Below, one piece after another: positions 1-8,788 of a stretch of DNA of 64,000 bases. Position 1 is the first letter of the stretch; every line of letters starts with the position of its first letter. The notes under the pieces are model-generated. The model was not told the DNA's origin. It searched no databases and worked only from the letters and a program-made list of their open reading frames with translations. Source of the stretch: Chitinophagaceae bacterium IBVUCB1. GTDB taxonomy: Bacteria > Bacteroidota > Bacteroidia > Chitinophagales > Chitinophagaceae. The DNA is taken from the NCBI GenBank assembly GCA_002127285.1, contig NFUW01000002.1, positions 1,151,630 through 1,215,629 on the forward strand, in the 5' to 3' direction. The translations under genes were made by a program, and so were the position numbers.

Positions 1-1084
1 GGTAACACCGACCATCAGTATTGTATCTAACTTCGGTACGCAGGCTTGTTTGAACACCCCTGTAACGTTTACGGCTACCATCAGCAATGGAGGTTCAGCC
101 CCGTTGTACCAGTGGCGTCGCAACGGCTTGCCGGTAGGAGGCAACAGTGCAACATATATCCTGAACACCCCGAGTACGGGTGATGTGATAAACTGTGTGC
201 TGACGAGTACGGAAGCCTGCCCTTCGCCTGCAAGTGTGACGAGCAACAGCATCACCCTGACGGTGAACCCGGTAGGACTGGCAACAGTAGGCGTACTGGC
301 AAGCCCCGATACCATCATGTGTATGCCGAGCAGCGGGGTGTTATTTTACTCCAACTTTACGAACGGCGGTACCAACCCTCAGTTCCAATGGATAGTAAAT
401 GGTGTGGATGTAACGGGTGGGAATACTCCGACATTCTTTACCAACAGCCTGAGCAGCGGCGATACGGTAGCGGTGCGTATGACCAGCAATGCAACCTGCG
501 TGTTCCCTGCTACCAGCCGTGCGGTGCGCATACTGCAATACCCAAGATTAGCTACAGCAGTTAATATTACGATTGAAGAGCTTGGCAACCAAACCAAACG
601 ATTTACAGCAAATGTAATAAACGGCGGTAGCGCACCTAAGTACCAATGGCTGCGTAACGACAAACCCGTACCAGGAGAAACCAATCCTACATATACTGCT
701 ACAGGATTGAATAACGGAGAGCGGATAAGTATTGAAGTAACGAGCAATGCAATATGCGCCATGCCGCAGATATTGGTAAGCAATGCGTATACGGTAACAA
801 CAGGCATACAGCGAGTAGCAGGTAGTGATGTACAGATAACAACTTACCCGAACCCTGCGGATGCGGTGATACATGTACGCACTGACAAGACGATAAGCGG
901 CAACAGTGAAGTAAGGATACTGGACAAGCTGGGACAGGTAGTAGCGGTGCAGAAGGTGAACAGCCTGAAAGCAGGCGAAGCCATCAGTGTCAGCACAGGG
1001 CATCTGGCAGCAGGTACTTACACCATACAGGTGGTGAATACCGAACACAGCTTCATCTACAATGCAAGGTTTACCAAACTGTAA
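1..1084 (+). CDS. Secreted Ig-like repeat protein with T9SS type A sorting domain (5' partial)
   Basis: The frame is open from base 2 to the stop at 1082-1084 with no credible start, so this is the C-terminal 360 residues of a longer protein. I see three repeats of about 90 residues with a QW.(R/V)NG core, a TGD or SGD turn and a TS..C segment, the pattern of Ig-like/PKD-type modules in Bacteroidota surface proteins. The last 80 or so residues form a T9SS type A sorting domain: it opens with a TTYPNPA motif, contains VRILDKLGQ, and ends with LAAGTYTIQV and a basic FTKL tail. Such domains direct export through the outer membrane and are then cleaved. The third repeat looks more AT-rich and more divergent than the first two. 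Ligand and function are unknown. A strong terminator follows. Confidence 0.85.
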   Translation, partial: VTPTISIVSNFGTQACLNTPVTFTATISNGGSAPLYQWRRNGLPVGGNSATYILNTPSTGDVINCVLTSTEACPSPASVTSNSITLTVNPVGLATVGVLASPDTIMCMPSSGVLFYSNFTNGGTNPQFQWIVNGVDVTGGNTPTFFTNSLSSGDTVAVRMTSNATCVFPATSRAVRILQYPRLATAVNITIEELGNQTKRFTANVINGGSAPKYQWLRNDKPVPGETNPTYTATGLNNGERISIEVTSNAICAMPQILVSNAYTVTTGIQRVAGSDVQITTYPNPADAVIHVRTDKTISGNSEVRILDKLGQVVAVQKVNSLKAGEAISVSTGHLAAGTYTIQVVNTEHSFIYNARFTKL

Positions 1085-1105
1085 ATAAACTAATACGACA
1101 ACAAT

Positions 1106-1137
1106 AGAAAAAGGCTCTGTAATAAGAGCCTTTTTCT
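1106..1137 (+). terminator. Rho-independent terminator of the T9SS-secreted protein gene
   Basis: A 13-bp perfect inverted repeat lies at 1106-1118 and 1125-1137 around a 6-nt loop. It has an A run on the left and a T run on the right, so it could work in both directions. Confidence 0.85.
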
Positions 1138-1229
1138 ATTTTGCACCATAACTGTACATCATAAAATAACCATAACCTTATATTAGATTAGCAGTATAAA
1201 ATACAGGCAACGTCATTAATCAAGCTATT

Positions 1230-3143
1230 ATGTCTTACGCATATCAGATAAAAACAAAAAGAGAATACAATGAAGCCTATAAAAAAAGTATTGAAGACCC
1301 TGAAGCTTATTGGGAAGAGGTAGCGGCATCGTTTATCTGGAAGAAAAAATGGGAAAAAGTATTAGAGTGGAATTTTACCGCACCTGATATCAAATGGTTC
1401 AAAGAGGCGAAGCTAAACATTACGGAAAACTGTCTGGACAGGCATATTGAAGCAAATGGCGACAATCCGGCAATTATATGGGAGCCCAACAACCCGGATG
1501 AAAAACATCGTGTTATTACTTATCGTCAACTGCATAAGGAAGTGATGCAATTTGCCAATGTACTGAAGCATAACGGTGTACAAAAAGGAGACAGGGTTTG
1601 TATATACATGGGCATGGTACCCGAACTGGCAGTAGCAGTATTAGCATGTGCACGTATCGGTGCAATTCATTCAGTAATATTCGGAGGCTTCAGTGCACAG
1701 AGTATTGCAGACAGGCTACAAGATGCACAAGCATCTTTTATCGTTACCTGTGATGGTTCTTACAGAGGCAATAAAGTGATACCCCTAAAACCCGTCATAG
1801 ACGACGCGCTGGCACAATGCGATACAGTAAAAAAAGTAATCGTATTGAACAGAACACATACACCCGTCAGCATGATAAAAGGAAGAGATGTTTGGTGGGA
1901 GGATGAAATGAAAAAAGCAGAACTATCCGGAAACCTGCAATGCAATGCAGAAGAAATGGATGCAGAAGACCCGCTATTCATCCTGTATACATCGGGCTCT
2001 ACCGGCAAACCCAAAGGGGTAGTACATACATGCGCAGGGTATATGGTTTATACTGCGTATTCTTTTGTAAACGTATTTCAATACACGCTTGGTGATGTAC
2101 ATTTCTGCACCGCAGACATAGGCTGGATAACAGGCCACAGTTATATTTTATATGGCCCATTGTGTGCAGGTGCCACATCGCTGATGTTTGAAGGCATACC
2201 GACTTGGCCTGATGCAGGCAGGTTTTGGGATATTGTTGACAAGCATCAAGTAAACATACTGTACACCGCGCCCACAGCCATTCGCAGCCTGATGGGATTT
2301 GGGATATCGCCTATTGAAGGGCATCAACTGACTAGCCTGAAAGTTTTAGGAACTGTCGGTGAGCCTATTAATGAAGAAGCATGGCATTGGTATAATGAGA
2401 ACATAGGCAAAGGGCGTTGCCCGATAGTAGATACTTGGTGGCAAACAGAAACAGGCGGAATTTTGATATCAAACATGGCAGGCATTACACCTGCTAAGCC
2501 AGCACATGCCACATTACCCTTACCTGGTGTACAACCAGTTTTGGTAGATGAGCATGGAAATGAAATAACAGGCAATAATGTAAACGGGAATTTATGTATT
2601 AAACATCCGTGGCCATCTATACTACGCACTACATACGGAAACCATGAGCGTTGCAGAACTAACTATTTTGCTACATACCCCAACTTGTATTTTACAGGCG
2701 ATGGTTGCTACAGAGATAATGATGGCAACTACCGCATTACAGGCAGGGTAGATGACGTGTTGAATGTAAGCGGGCATAGAATAGGAACAGCAGAAATTGA
2801 AAATGCAATCAATATGCATACAGGCGTAATTGAAAGTGCTGTAGTCGGTTATCCGCACGACATTAAGGGACAAGGCATATATGCGTATGTTGTATGCAGC
2901 AATATACATGGCGATGAAACAGAAATGCGTGGCGATATAACACAGACTGTAACTCGCATTATAGGAGCTATCGCAAAACCAGATAAAATTCAACTTGTTA
3001 ATGGTTTGCCCAAAACAAGAAGCGGAAAAATAATGCGCCGTGTATTAAGAAAAATAGCAGAAGGTGAGACTTCAAACTTCGGTGATACCTCTACCCTATT
3101 AGACCCAGGTATAGTTGAAGAAATAAAAAACGGAAAAATATAA
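1230..3143 (+). CDS. acs: Acetyl-CoA synthetase (AMP-forming)
   Basis: This enzyme activates acetate with ATP and CoA to acetyl-CoA through acetyl-AMP, in the cytoplasm. The 637 residues cover the full ANL-family fold at nearly the usual length. The N-terminal ACAS domain is followed by the P-loop-like A3 motif TSGSTGKPKG at residues 254-263 and the A5 motif DTWWQTETGG starting at 401. Next come the hinge region with TGDG and GRVDDVLNVSGHR, and the C-terminal SGK motif. Lys600 matches the lysine that is acetylated and needed for adenylation in Salmonella Acs. The gene stands alone: a terminator precedes it and a shared terminator separates it from the tRNA. Start at 1230 is an ATG that opens directly into conserved sequence. 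Confidence 0.97.
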   Translation: MSYAYQIKTKREYNEAYKKSIEDPEAYWEEVAASFIWKKKWEKVLEWNFTAPDIKWFKEAKLNITENCLDRHIEANGDNPAIIWEPNNPDEKHRVITYRQLHKEVMQFANVLKHNGVQKGDRVCIYMGMVPELAVAVLACARIGAIHSVIFGGFSAQSIADRLQDAQASFIVTCDGSYRGNKVIPLKPVIDDALAQCDTVKKVIVLNRTHTPVSMIKGRDVWWEDEMKKAELSGNLQCNAEEMDAEDPLFILYTSGSTGKPKGVVHTCAGYMVYTAYSFVNVFQYTLGDVHFCTADIGWITGHSYILYGPLCAGATSLMFEGIPTWPDAGRFWDIVDKHQVNILYTAPTAIRSLMGFGISPIEGHQLTSLKVLGTVGEPINEEAWHWYNENIGKGRCPIVDTWWQTETGGILISNMAGITPAKPAHATLPLPGVQPVLVDEHGNEITGNNVNGNLCIKHPWPSILRTTYGNHERCRTNYFATYPNLYFTGDGCYRDNDGNYRITGRVDDVLNVSGHRIGTAEIENAINMHTGVIESAVVGYPHDIKGQGIYAYVVCSNIHGDETEMRGDITQTVTRIIGAIAKPDKIQLVNGLPKTRSGKIMRRVLRKIAEGETSNFGDTSTLLDPGIVEEIKNGKI

Positions 3144-3170
3144 TATCATTAATCCGTCCCTTAAAATGAA

Positions 3171-3204
3171 AAAAGCCTTGAAAGTGTTTACTAACAAGGC
3201 TTTT
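3171..3204. terminator. Bidirectional terminator between acs and tRNA-Gln
   Basis: A 10-bp perfect stem AAAAGCCTTG (3171-3180) pairs with CAAGGCTTTT (3195-3204). There are T-rich tracts on both sides when read on either strand, so it can end acs on the plus strand and the tRNA transcript on the minus strand. Confidence 0.8.
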
Positions 3205-3217
3205 AACTTTTTACTAG

Positions 3218-3288
3218 TAGTCCGACCTGGATTCGAACCAAGACTAACTGAACCAAAATCAGTTGTGCTACCATTACACCATCGGACT
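3218..3288 (-). tRNA. tRNA-Gln (anticodon TTG)
   Basis: Read on the minus strand, the 71-nt sequence folds as a cloverleaf. The acceptor AGTCCGA pairs with TCGGACT, leaving an A discriminator base. The anticodon stem is ACTGA/TCAGT with loop TTTTGGT, giving anticodon TTG. The T arm is CTTGG-TTCGAAT-CCAGG. CCA is not encoded. A TACCTTTG -7 element lies about 20 nt upstream (3309-3316). Confidence 0.95.
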
Positions 3289-3308
3289 AACTGGTGTCAT
3301 TGGGATGG

Positions 3309-3316
3309 CAAAGGTA
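3309..3316 (-). promoter_or_regulatory. -7 promoter element for tRNA-Gln
   Basis: Minus-strand TACCTTTG matches the Bacteroidota -7 consensus TAnnTTTG and lies 20 nt before the mature tRNA 5' end. Confidence 0.5.
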
Positions 3317-3411
3317 ATGGCTGAGGCTAAAACTGACAAACTTTTATCACAAATATTTTTTTGAAATAAATAACAATCGGGGGATAAATATAGCGCTTAC
3401 TGGCACTAACA

Positions 3412-3419
3412 TACATTTG
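3412..3419 (+). promoter_or_regulatory. -7 promoter element for mrdA-rodA
   Basis: TACATTTG matches TAnnTTTG and lies 58 nt before the mrdA start. It would give a leader of about 50 nt for the mrdA-rodA transcript. Confidence 0.4.
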
Positions 3420-3477
3420 AAAATCATGTTTTTAGAGTAGGTTTGCAATCAGTACCCGTTATTAATACTACAATCAG

Positions 3478-5502
3478 ATGTCTTTAGCGGCAAACCCGCG
3501 CCAGTTCGTTATCCGCATTATTTTTATCAGCATGGCTGCCATCATGCTGCTGCGCCTCTTCTTTCTGCAAGTGGTAGAGGATAAGTACAAAGTGATGGCC
3601 AATGATATAGCTATTTTTCGCAAAGTTGTGTACCCGCCTCGCGGTGCTATATTAGACCGTAAAGGCAAGCCCATGCTGTATAACGAGCGTGTGTATGACT
3701 TGCTGGTAACACCTGCAACGGTTAACAAATCACTCGACACCAACTCGCTATGCGATGTGTTGGGCATCACCCAAGAGGCATTTACCAAAATGCTTACACG
3801 TACCCGCATCAAAAGCGGACCTATGCGCAAGGGGGTGTTTATAGAAGAAATGAGTGCGCAGCAAACTGCCCGTTTTCAGGAAAACATGTACAATTTCCCC
3901 GGATTTGAGATGGCAGAACGCTTTCGCCGCACCTACCCAAATGCCAGTGCGGCATTGATGCTTGGGTATATAGGAGAAGTATCTCCTGAAATGCTGAAAA
4001 AAGAACAATACGCATCGTACCAGCAAGGAGACTATACAGGCATGAATGGGCTGGAACGTAGCTACGAAGATGTGCTGCGCGGGCAGCGTGGTGTTCACTT
4101 TTTGGAGCGCGATAACTTTAACCGACCAAGAGAACCTTATAAAGGCGGCGCATTGGATACACCTGAAATAGCCGGTAAAAATCTGGAGCTATACCTGGAT
4201 GCAGACTTGCAGGCATTGGGCGAAAAGCTGATGCAAAACAAACTTGGCAGCGTAGTGGCTATAGACCCCAAAACGGGTGGTATACTTGCGATGGTTAGCG
4301 CACCCAACTACGACCCCAACCTGCTGCGCGGCACCGAACGTACCAAAAACTACAGTAAGCTATACCGCGATGCTACTAAACCATTACTGAACCGTGCTAC
4401 ACAAGCCTATTACCAGCCGGGGTCTACGATGAAGCCCATGACGGCACTCATGGCACTGGATGTGGGTGTTATCAACCCATCATTTGGTTATCCGTGCGGT
4501 GGTGGTTATTATGCTTGCGGCAAGCGAATTGGCTGTACGCACAGTGGTGGCGGGCACGCTGCTAACCTGCGTGTGGCATTAGCCAATTCTTGCAATGCGT
4601 ACTTTGTACACATCTTCAGGCTGATAGCTGATGCTAAAAAATATGGCGGCGTTAAAAAAGGTGTGCAGGTGTGGCATAAATACTGCAACGATTTCGGGTT
4701 TGGTAAACCAACCGGGGTTGACATACCTTTTGAAATGAGTGGCAAAGCCCCTGATACCAATACATACAACAAAATGTATAACGGCTCATGGAACTCCTGT
4801 ACCATGTTGTTTGTAGGTATGGGACAGGGAGAGATAGCACTGACACCCATACAACTCGCCAATGCCATGTGCATCATTGCCAACAAAGGATATTATTATA
4901 CACCCCACTTTGTAAAGTCTATTGGCAACAATCCCAAAGACCCGTTATTGTTACCATATCTGAAGAAACACGTTGTAACGCATATACCCGACACTTTTTT
5001 TGATGTAGTAGCAAAGGGTATGCAAGATGTGGTAGAACGCGGCACGGGTACTGTAGCCCGTATGGATGGCATAGAAATATGTGCTAAAACAGGTACGGTA
5101 GAAAACAAAGCCGTTGTAAACGGACAGGCTATGAAGATGAAAGACCACTCCGTATTTGTGGCTTTTGCGCCGAGGGTGAACCCCAAAATAGCGATAGCTG
5201 TAGTGGTAGAAAATGCAGGCTTTGGTGCTACATGGGCAGGCCCCGTTGCCAGCCTGATGATAGAAAAATATCTATTGGATAGCGTATCGGGCAAGCGGAG
5301 GCATTTGGAACAAAAACTATACAACGCCAATCTTGTAAACAGATATACCTATGCCATAGACTCTGCACAGCGACTAAGGGATGCCTTGCGAAGAGAAAGA
5401 AAAGAAGAAGAGAAACGCATTGCCGATAGCACTGCCCGTGCAAGGGACTCTATACGTGCCATTCGTTTCTTCAACAAACATTATATCAAAAACAACAAAT
5501 AA
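3478..5502 (+). CDS. mrdA: Penicillin-binding protein 2 (elongasome transpeptidase)
   Basis: A class B PBP that cross-links peptidoglycan with RodA during side-wall growth. One N-terminal membrane anchor (about residues 10-32) is followed by a pedestal/dimer domain. The transpeptidase domain has the three active-site motifs: S316-T-M-K319, S371-C-N373 and K537-T-G539. A Cys-rich, Gly-rich loop between the first two motifs (around residues 343-360) looks like the loop I recall from other Bacteroidota PBP2s. The C-terminus is a charged, probably helical tail. The 674 residues are within family range. rodA follows after 17 nt, so the two are very likely one operon. mreB, mreC and mreD, which often precede this pair, are not present upstream. 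Confidence 0.95.
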   Translation: MSLAANPRQFVIRIIFISMAAIMLLRLFFLQVVEDKYKVMANDIAIFRKVVYPPRGAILDRKGKPMLYNERVYDLLVTPATVNKSLDTNSLCDVLGITQEAFTKMLTRTRIKSGPMRKGVFIEEMSAQQTARFQENMYNFPGFEMAERFRRTYPNASAALMLGYIGEVSPEMLKKEQYASYQQGDYTGMNGLERSYEDVLRGQRGVHFLERDNFNRPREPYKGGALDTPEIAGKNLELYLDADLQALGEKLMQNKLGSVVAIDPKTGGILAMVSAPNYDPNLLRGTERTKNYSKLYRDATKPLLNRATQAYYQPGSTMKPMTALMALDVGVINPSFGYPCGGGYYACGKRIGCTHSGGGHAANLRVALANSCNAYFVHIFRLIADAKKYGGVKKGVQVWHKYCNDFGFGKPTGVDIPFEMSGKAPDTNTYNKMYNGSWNSCTMLFVGMGQGEIALTPIQLANAMCIIANKGYYYTPHFVKSIGNNPKDPLLLPYLKKHVVTHIPDTFFDVVAKGMQDVVERGTGTVARMDGIEICAKTGTVENKAVVNGQAMKMKDHSVFVAFAPRVNPKIAIAVVVENAGFGATWAGPVASLMIEKYLLDSVSGKRRHLEQKLYNANLVNRYTYAIDSAQRLRDALRRERKEEEKRIADSTARARDSIRAIRFFNKHYIKNNK

Positions 5503-5519
5503 TACTGCAATAACCATAC

Positions 5520-6845
5520 ATGAGCGCACAGGGAAAATCATTATTCAGCAGGCTTGATACAACTACATTGGTACTGTATCTGTCGCTGGTATGTATAGGC
5601 TTACTGGCAGTTTTTTCGGTAGAATACCGCAGTACGGATGCAGGCATTTTCCTGATGCATAAAAACTATATGCGGCAACTTGTGTGGTTGGGCATATCCT
5701 TATTCGTTGGCTTGTTGATTGTATTTACGGATAGTAAATTTTTTTCCTCATTTGCATATTTGTCTTATACTATCGGCGTACTATTGCTTGTCGTCACCAT
5801 CTTTGCAGGGGTTGATGTAAAAGGGTCTCATTCTTGGCTGGGCTATGGTAATGTAAGGTTTCAGCCGGGCGAAGTTTGTAAGATTTTTACATCGCTGGCA
5901 TTATCCAAATTCCTGTCATCGCCCGAAACGAATTTCCAAACATTGCGACACCGCATTATGGGTGCGGCATTCGCTTTAGTACCTGCCATACTCATCATAC
6001 TGCAAAGCGAAACAGGATTGGCATTAGTCTATTTCTGTTTCTTTCTGGTGATGTACAGAGAAGGCTTGCCCAATATCATCCTCATTATCGGTTTTTCTTT
6101 AGTAGCACTTACGCTGGCTACACTATTAGTTGATAGATTGGCACTATTTGTTATCATCACTACGTTGGCTGCATTGGCAGGCTATATGATACGCCGCGAC
6201 CTGAAACGCAACCCATCTGCTCGCATATTACTGGTTGGTGCATGGCTGATATGTATTCTTTTCTCTCAGGTGATGGTGCCTGTATTGTTTAAATATGTAT
6301 TGCAAAAACACCAGATAGAACGCATCTACTCTACCCTTGGACAAGATGTACCCGATAGCTACCTGAAAGCAGGGCAAAAGAAAGATGAAAAGAAAAAAGG
6401 AAATGTATCTGACTACAACGTAAAGCAATCTAAAATAGCCATCGGTTCTGGCGGCTTCTTTGGCAAGGGCTTTCTGAATGGCACATCTACCAAAAACGAG
6501 TTTGTACCAGAGCAGCATACCGATTTTATTTTCTGTTCCATTGGCGAACAGTTTGGTTTCTTCGGCAGTGCCATACTCATTGCTTTATACCTGTCGCTTA
6601 TGTTGCGCATATTGTATCTGGCAGAGCGGCAGCGTTCATCGTTCAGCCGTATTTATGGCTATTGTGTGGCATCCATACTGTTCTTTCACTTTGCCATCAA
6701 TATATCCATGACCATCGGCATAGCACCTGTTATTGGTATCACGTTACCATTCCTTAGCTACGGTGGTTCTTCGTTGCTATCGTTCAGCATACTTATGTTC
6801 ATACTCCTTCGCCTCGACTCTGACAGGCAGGTAATGATACGCTAA
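5520..6845 (+). CDS. rodA: SEDS peptidoglycan glycosyltransferase RodA
   Basis: Integral membrane polymerase that makes glycan strands from lipid II and pairs with PBP2. The 441 residues contain about ten hydrophobic segments. SEDS hallmarks are visible: FQPGE in the early loop, a PEQHTDFIF segment in the large periplasmic loop region, and the LSYGGSSLL signature near the C-terminus. A polar, Lys-rich loop at about residues 280-305 is typical for the extracytoplasmic loop. The position 17 nt after mrdA supports RodA over FtsW. Confidence 0.95.
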   Translation: MSAQGKSLFSRLDTTTLVLYLSLVCIGLLAVFSVEYRSTDAGIFLMHKNYMRQLVWLGISLFVGLLIVFTDSKFFSSFAYLSYTIGVLLLVVTIFAGVDVKGSHSWLGYGNVRFQPGEVCKIFTSLALSKFLSSPETNFQTLRHRIMGAAFALVPAILIILQSETGLALVYFCFFLVMYREGLPNIILIIGFSLVALTLATLLVDRLALFVIITTLAALAGYMIRRDLKRNPSARILLVGAWLICILFSQVMVPVLFKYVLQKHQIERIYSTLGQDVPDSYLKAGQKKDEKKKGNVSDYNVKQSKIAIGSGGFFGKGFLNGTSTKNEFVPEQHTDFIFCSIGEQFGFFGSAILIALYLSLMLRILYLAERQRSSFSRIYGYCVASILFFHFAINISMTIGIAPVIGITLPFLSYGGSSLLSFSILMFILLRLDSDRQVMIR

Positions 6846-6857
6846 CGCTTTGTAACG

Positions 6858-6865
6858 TACATTTG
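6858..6865 (+). promoter_or_regulatory. -7 element adjacent to the MBL hydrolase start
   Basis: TACATTTG (TAnnTTTG consensus) ends 7 nt before the ATG at 6873. Initiation at the usual spacing would give a leaderless or nearly leaderless mRNA. Confidence 0.35.
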
Positions 6866-6872
6866 CAGCGCA

Positions 6873-7619
6873 ATGGCACAAGTATTTCCGTTATCAGAGG
6901 GTGTATTTACGATTGGGCATGACAAACAGTTTGTACCGTTCGATACTGCAAAAGATGAATTGAATGAACGACCCAAAGGCTCTTTATTGGTAGAGGTATT
7001 GCCGTTTTTGGTGATAACAAAACAAGATGTAATCGTATTTGATACAGGGCTGGGCTTTAAGAACAACAACGGTGAATTGCAGATACACGACAACCTGCGT
7101 CATAATGGCTACGAGCCCGAACAGGCAACAAAAGTACTGCTTTCTCACCTGCACAAAGACCATGCAGGATGCCTGACCTACGAAGACAATAACGGGATGA
7201 TTAAAACCACATTCCCCAATGCGCAGTATTATATCTATCGTCCGGAAGCAGATTATGCATTGCGTACAGGCTATCCGTCTTATCATCCAGATGAGATAGA
7301 GCCACTGCTTTCTACAAAGCAAGTACACTGGCTGGATGGCGCAGAAGGCATGATAGACGGCTATATCAAATACATGCATACTGGCGGTCATTCTCAGCAG
7401 CACATCGTATATCTTATTGACGACGGAAACGATAAAATCTTCTTTGGCGGCGACGAAGCACCACAACTGAAACAAATGAAGATAAAGTATGTGGCTAAGT
7501 ACGACTATAACGGCAAGCTGGCTATGGAACTACGCGAAAAGTTTGCAGCACAAGGCAAAGAAGAAGGATGGCAATTTCTGTTCTATCACGATGTACATAG
7601 CCCTGTCGCAAAACTGTAA
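6873..7619 (+). CDS. MBL-fold metallo-hydrolase
   Basis: A metallo-beta-lactamase-superfamily hydrolase of 248 residues. The metal-binding motif HLHKDH is at residues 92-97 (His92, His94, Asp96, His97). A later GGHS motif and GGDEAPQ supply the remaining expected ligands (third His and bridging Asp). No signal peptide is visible, so it is probably cytoplasmic. The overall look is glyoxalase II/lactonase-like, but the substrate cannot be named. It follows rodA after 27 nt and carries its own candidate -7 element. Its stop codon directly abuts the stop of the converging gene at 7620. Confidence 0.88.
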   Translation: MAQVFPLSEGVFTIGHDKQFVPFDTAKDELNERPKGSLLVEVLPFLVITKQDVIVFDTGLGFKNNNGELQIHDNLRHNGYEPEQATKVLLSHLHKDHAGCLTYEDNNGMIKTTFPNAQYYIYRPEADYALRTGYPSYHPDEIEPLLSTKQVHWLDGAEGMIDGYIKYMHTGGHSQQHIVYLIDDGNDKIFFGGDEAPQLKQMKIKYVAKYDYNGKLAMELREKFAAQGKEEGWQFLFYHDVHSPVAKL

Positions 7620-8063
7620 TTAACGCATAGGCCTGCGTCCGCCGCCATTTTCGCGCCTTTCTCTCAATTGTTGCAGTAGCATTTTCTTAAACTCGCGCTC
7701 GGCTTCTATCAAAGCTGCCAATTGCTTGGGGCTGATGACTTTCAGAAATTCATCTTTATACTTTTTGCGCAGTGCCAATATTTTTTCCTGCATTTCTATA
7801 TCATCATCTACACTGCGTAGTGGCTCATCTGTTGTCTCTACTGCCCCACCTCGTCTGTATTGACGCACAATGTCGCTACGTTCTTCTTCAAAACGATTAT
7901 ATATAGGCCAGAATTTGGCAGACTGCTCTGTCGTTAGTTGCAGTTTATCGGTGATGTAGGCTACTTTTATAGCACGTACACGCTCCATACGCTTGGCTGG
8001 CTGCGCATTAGCTGCTATAGCAAACACCAGTATAGCAATGATGATATGTACTACCCTTCTCAT
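7620..8063 (-). CDS. Small exported Spy/CpxP-like protein in ECF operon
   Basis: A 147-residue protein with a signal peptide ending near ANAQ, followed by a charged, mostly helical domain. It contains KLQLTTEQSAKFWPIYNRF and a LAALIEAEREFKKML helix, resembling the LTxxQ-type periplasmic proteins of the Spy/CpxP kind; that assignment is weak. The C-terminus is Arg- and Gly-rich. The ATG at 8063 is preferred over an upstream in-frame TTG because it opens directly onto the signal peptide and avoids overlap with the gene before it. It is third in a minus-strand set behind an ECF sigma factor and an anti-sigma-like protein, which suggests envelope stress monitoring. Confidence 0.75.
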   Translation of the reverse strand: MRRVVHIIIAILVFAIAANAQPAKRMERVRAIKVAYITDKLQLTTEQSAKFWPIYNRFEEERSDIVRQYRRGGAVETTDEPLRSVDDDIEMQEKILALRKKYKDEFLKVISPKQLAALIEAEREFKKMLLQQLRERRENGGGRRPMR

Positions 8064-8077
8064 TTCCTTTTGCAATA

Positions 8078-8755
8078 TTATAAATTCATGGTTGTTTCGT
8101 CCCAATCGTTTTCGTTCAGGTAATCTTCTATTTCTTTTTCACTCAATTTTTCTGTCAGTGCGCCTACATCGCCTGCTTCCAGTGTAGCTGCTATTGCATC
8201 CATTTCAAACTCGTCAATGTGCATCTCCACATATTGGCTGATGCTGTCTTTGGGTAACATGGCAAGCTGCGCTTGTGGTGTAGCTGTAGGTACATTACCT
8301 AAATACCTGAACAAACCAAAACCCACACCTAACAATAAAATGGCGGCGGCAGCCCAACGTATAGTTTTCCAAACAGGTAGCTGTATAGCCTTAGTTTGCT
8401 TAGGCGCTTCTGCTTCCCTTGCTTTAGCAATCATCATTTCGGGCAGGTTATCAAAATAGCCTTCAGGTACTATATAAGTCGGTTCTTTGATTTGCGACAA
8501 TACAGGCTCGTTTATTGTAGCCAATACATTAGCTGCCAGATGTTCAAAATATCCGTCGGGCACTTCATATGGCATAACTATCGGCAAATGCAATACAGGC
8601 TCTTGCTGTATGTCTATCTTCACCGCATTAACCACCATACCTGCCAATGCATCAAAATAACCGGCAGGCACCTCGTACGGCATGGTACGGGGTGCATCTA
8701 CCAGTGTACTGTTCAGTTCCCTCAACTCTTGTATGATGTCGTTTGCACTACTCAT
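8078..8755 (-). CDS. Putative membrane anti-sigma factor with three VPxGYF repeats
   Basis: A 225-residue protein encoded 33 nt after the ECF sigma gene, the usual place for its anti-sigma factor. The N-terminal half carries three copies of a VPxGYF motif (residues 29-34, 65-70 and 96-101), each followed by a short helix starting with (D/E)xL. One transmembrane segment lies at about 133-150. The C-terminal 65 residues are acidic and would be periplasmic. I see no zinc anti-sigma HxxxCxxC motif, so the type is different from classical ZAS proteins. The anti-sigma role is inferred from position and topology. Confidence 0.65.
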   Translation of the reverse strand: MSSANDIIQELRELNSTLVDAPRTMPYEVPAGYFDALAGMVVNAVKIDIQQEPVLHLPIVMPYEVPDGYFEHLAANVLATINEPVLSQIKEPTYIVPEGYFDNLPEMMIAKAREAEAPKQTKAIQLPVWKTIRWAAAAILLLGVGFGLFRYLGNVPTATPQAQLAMLPKDSISQYVEMHIDEFEMDAIAATLEAGDVGALTEKLSEKEIEDYLNENDWDETTMNL

Positions 8756-8788
8756 CTGTCATATTAGACCATTAATAGTCTTATTCGT

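Noticed and set aside
548-1048. Minus-strand frame of 166 codons inside the T9SS-secreted protein gene
   Set aside because: Antisense shadow of the Ig-like repeats, rich in Tyr/Cys; the sense frame has a clear sorting domain.
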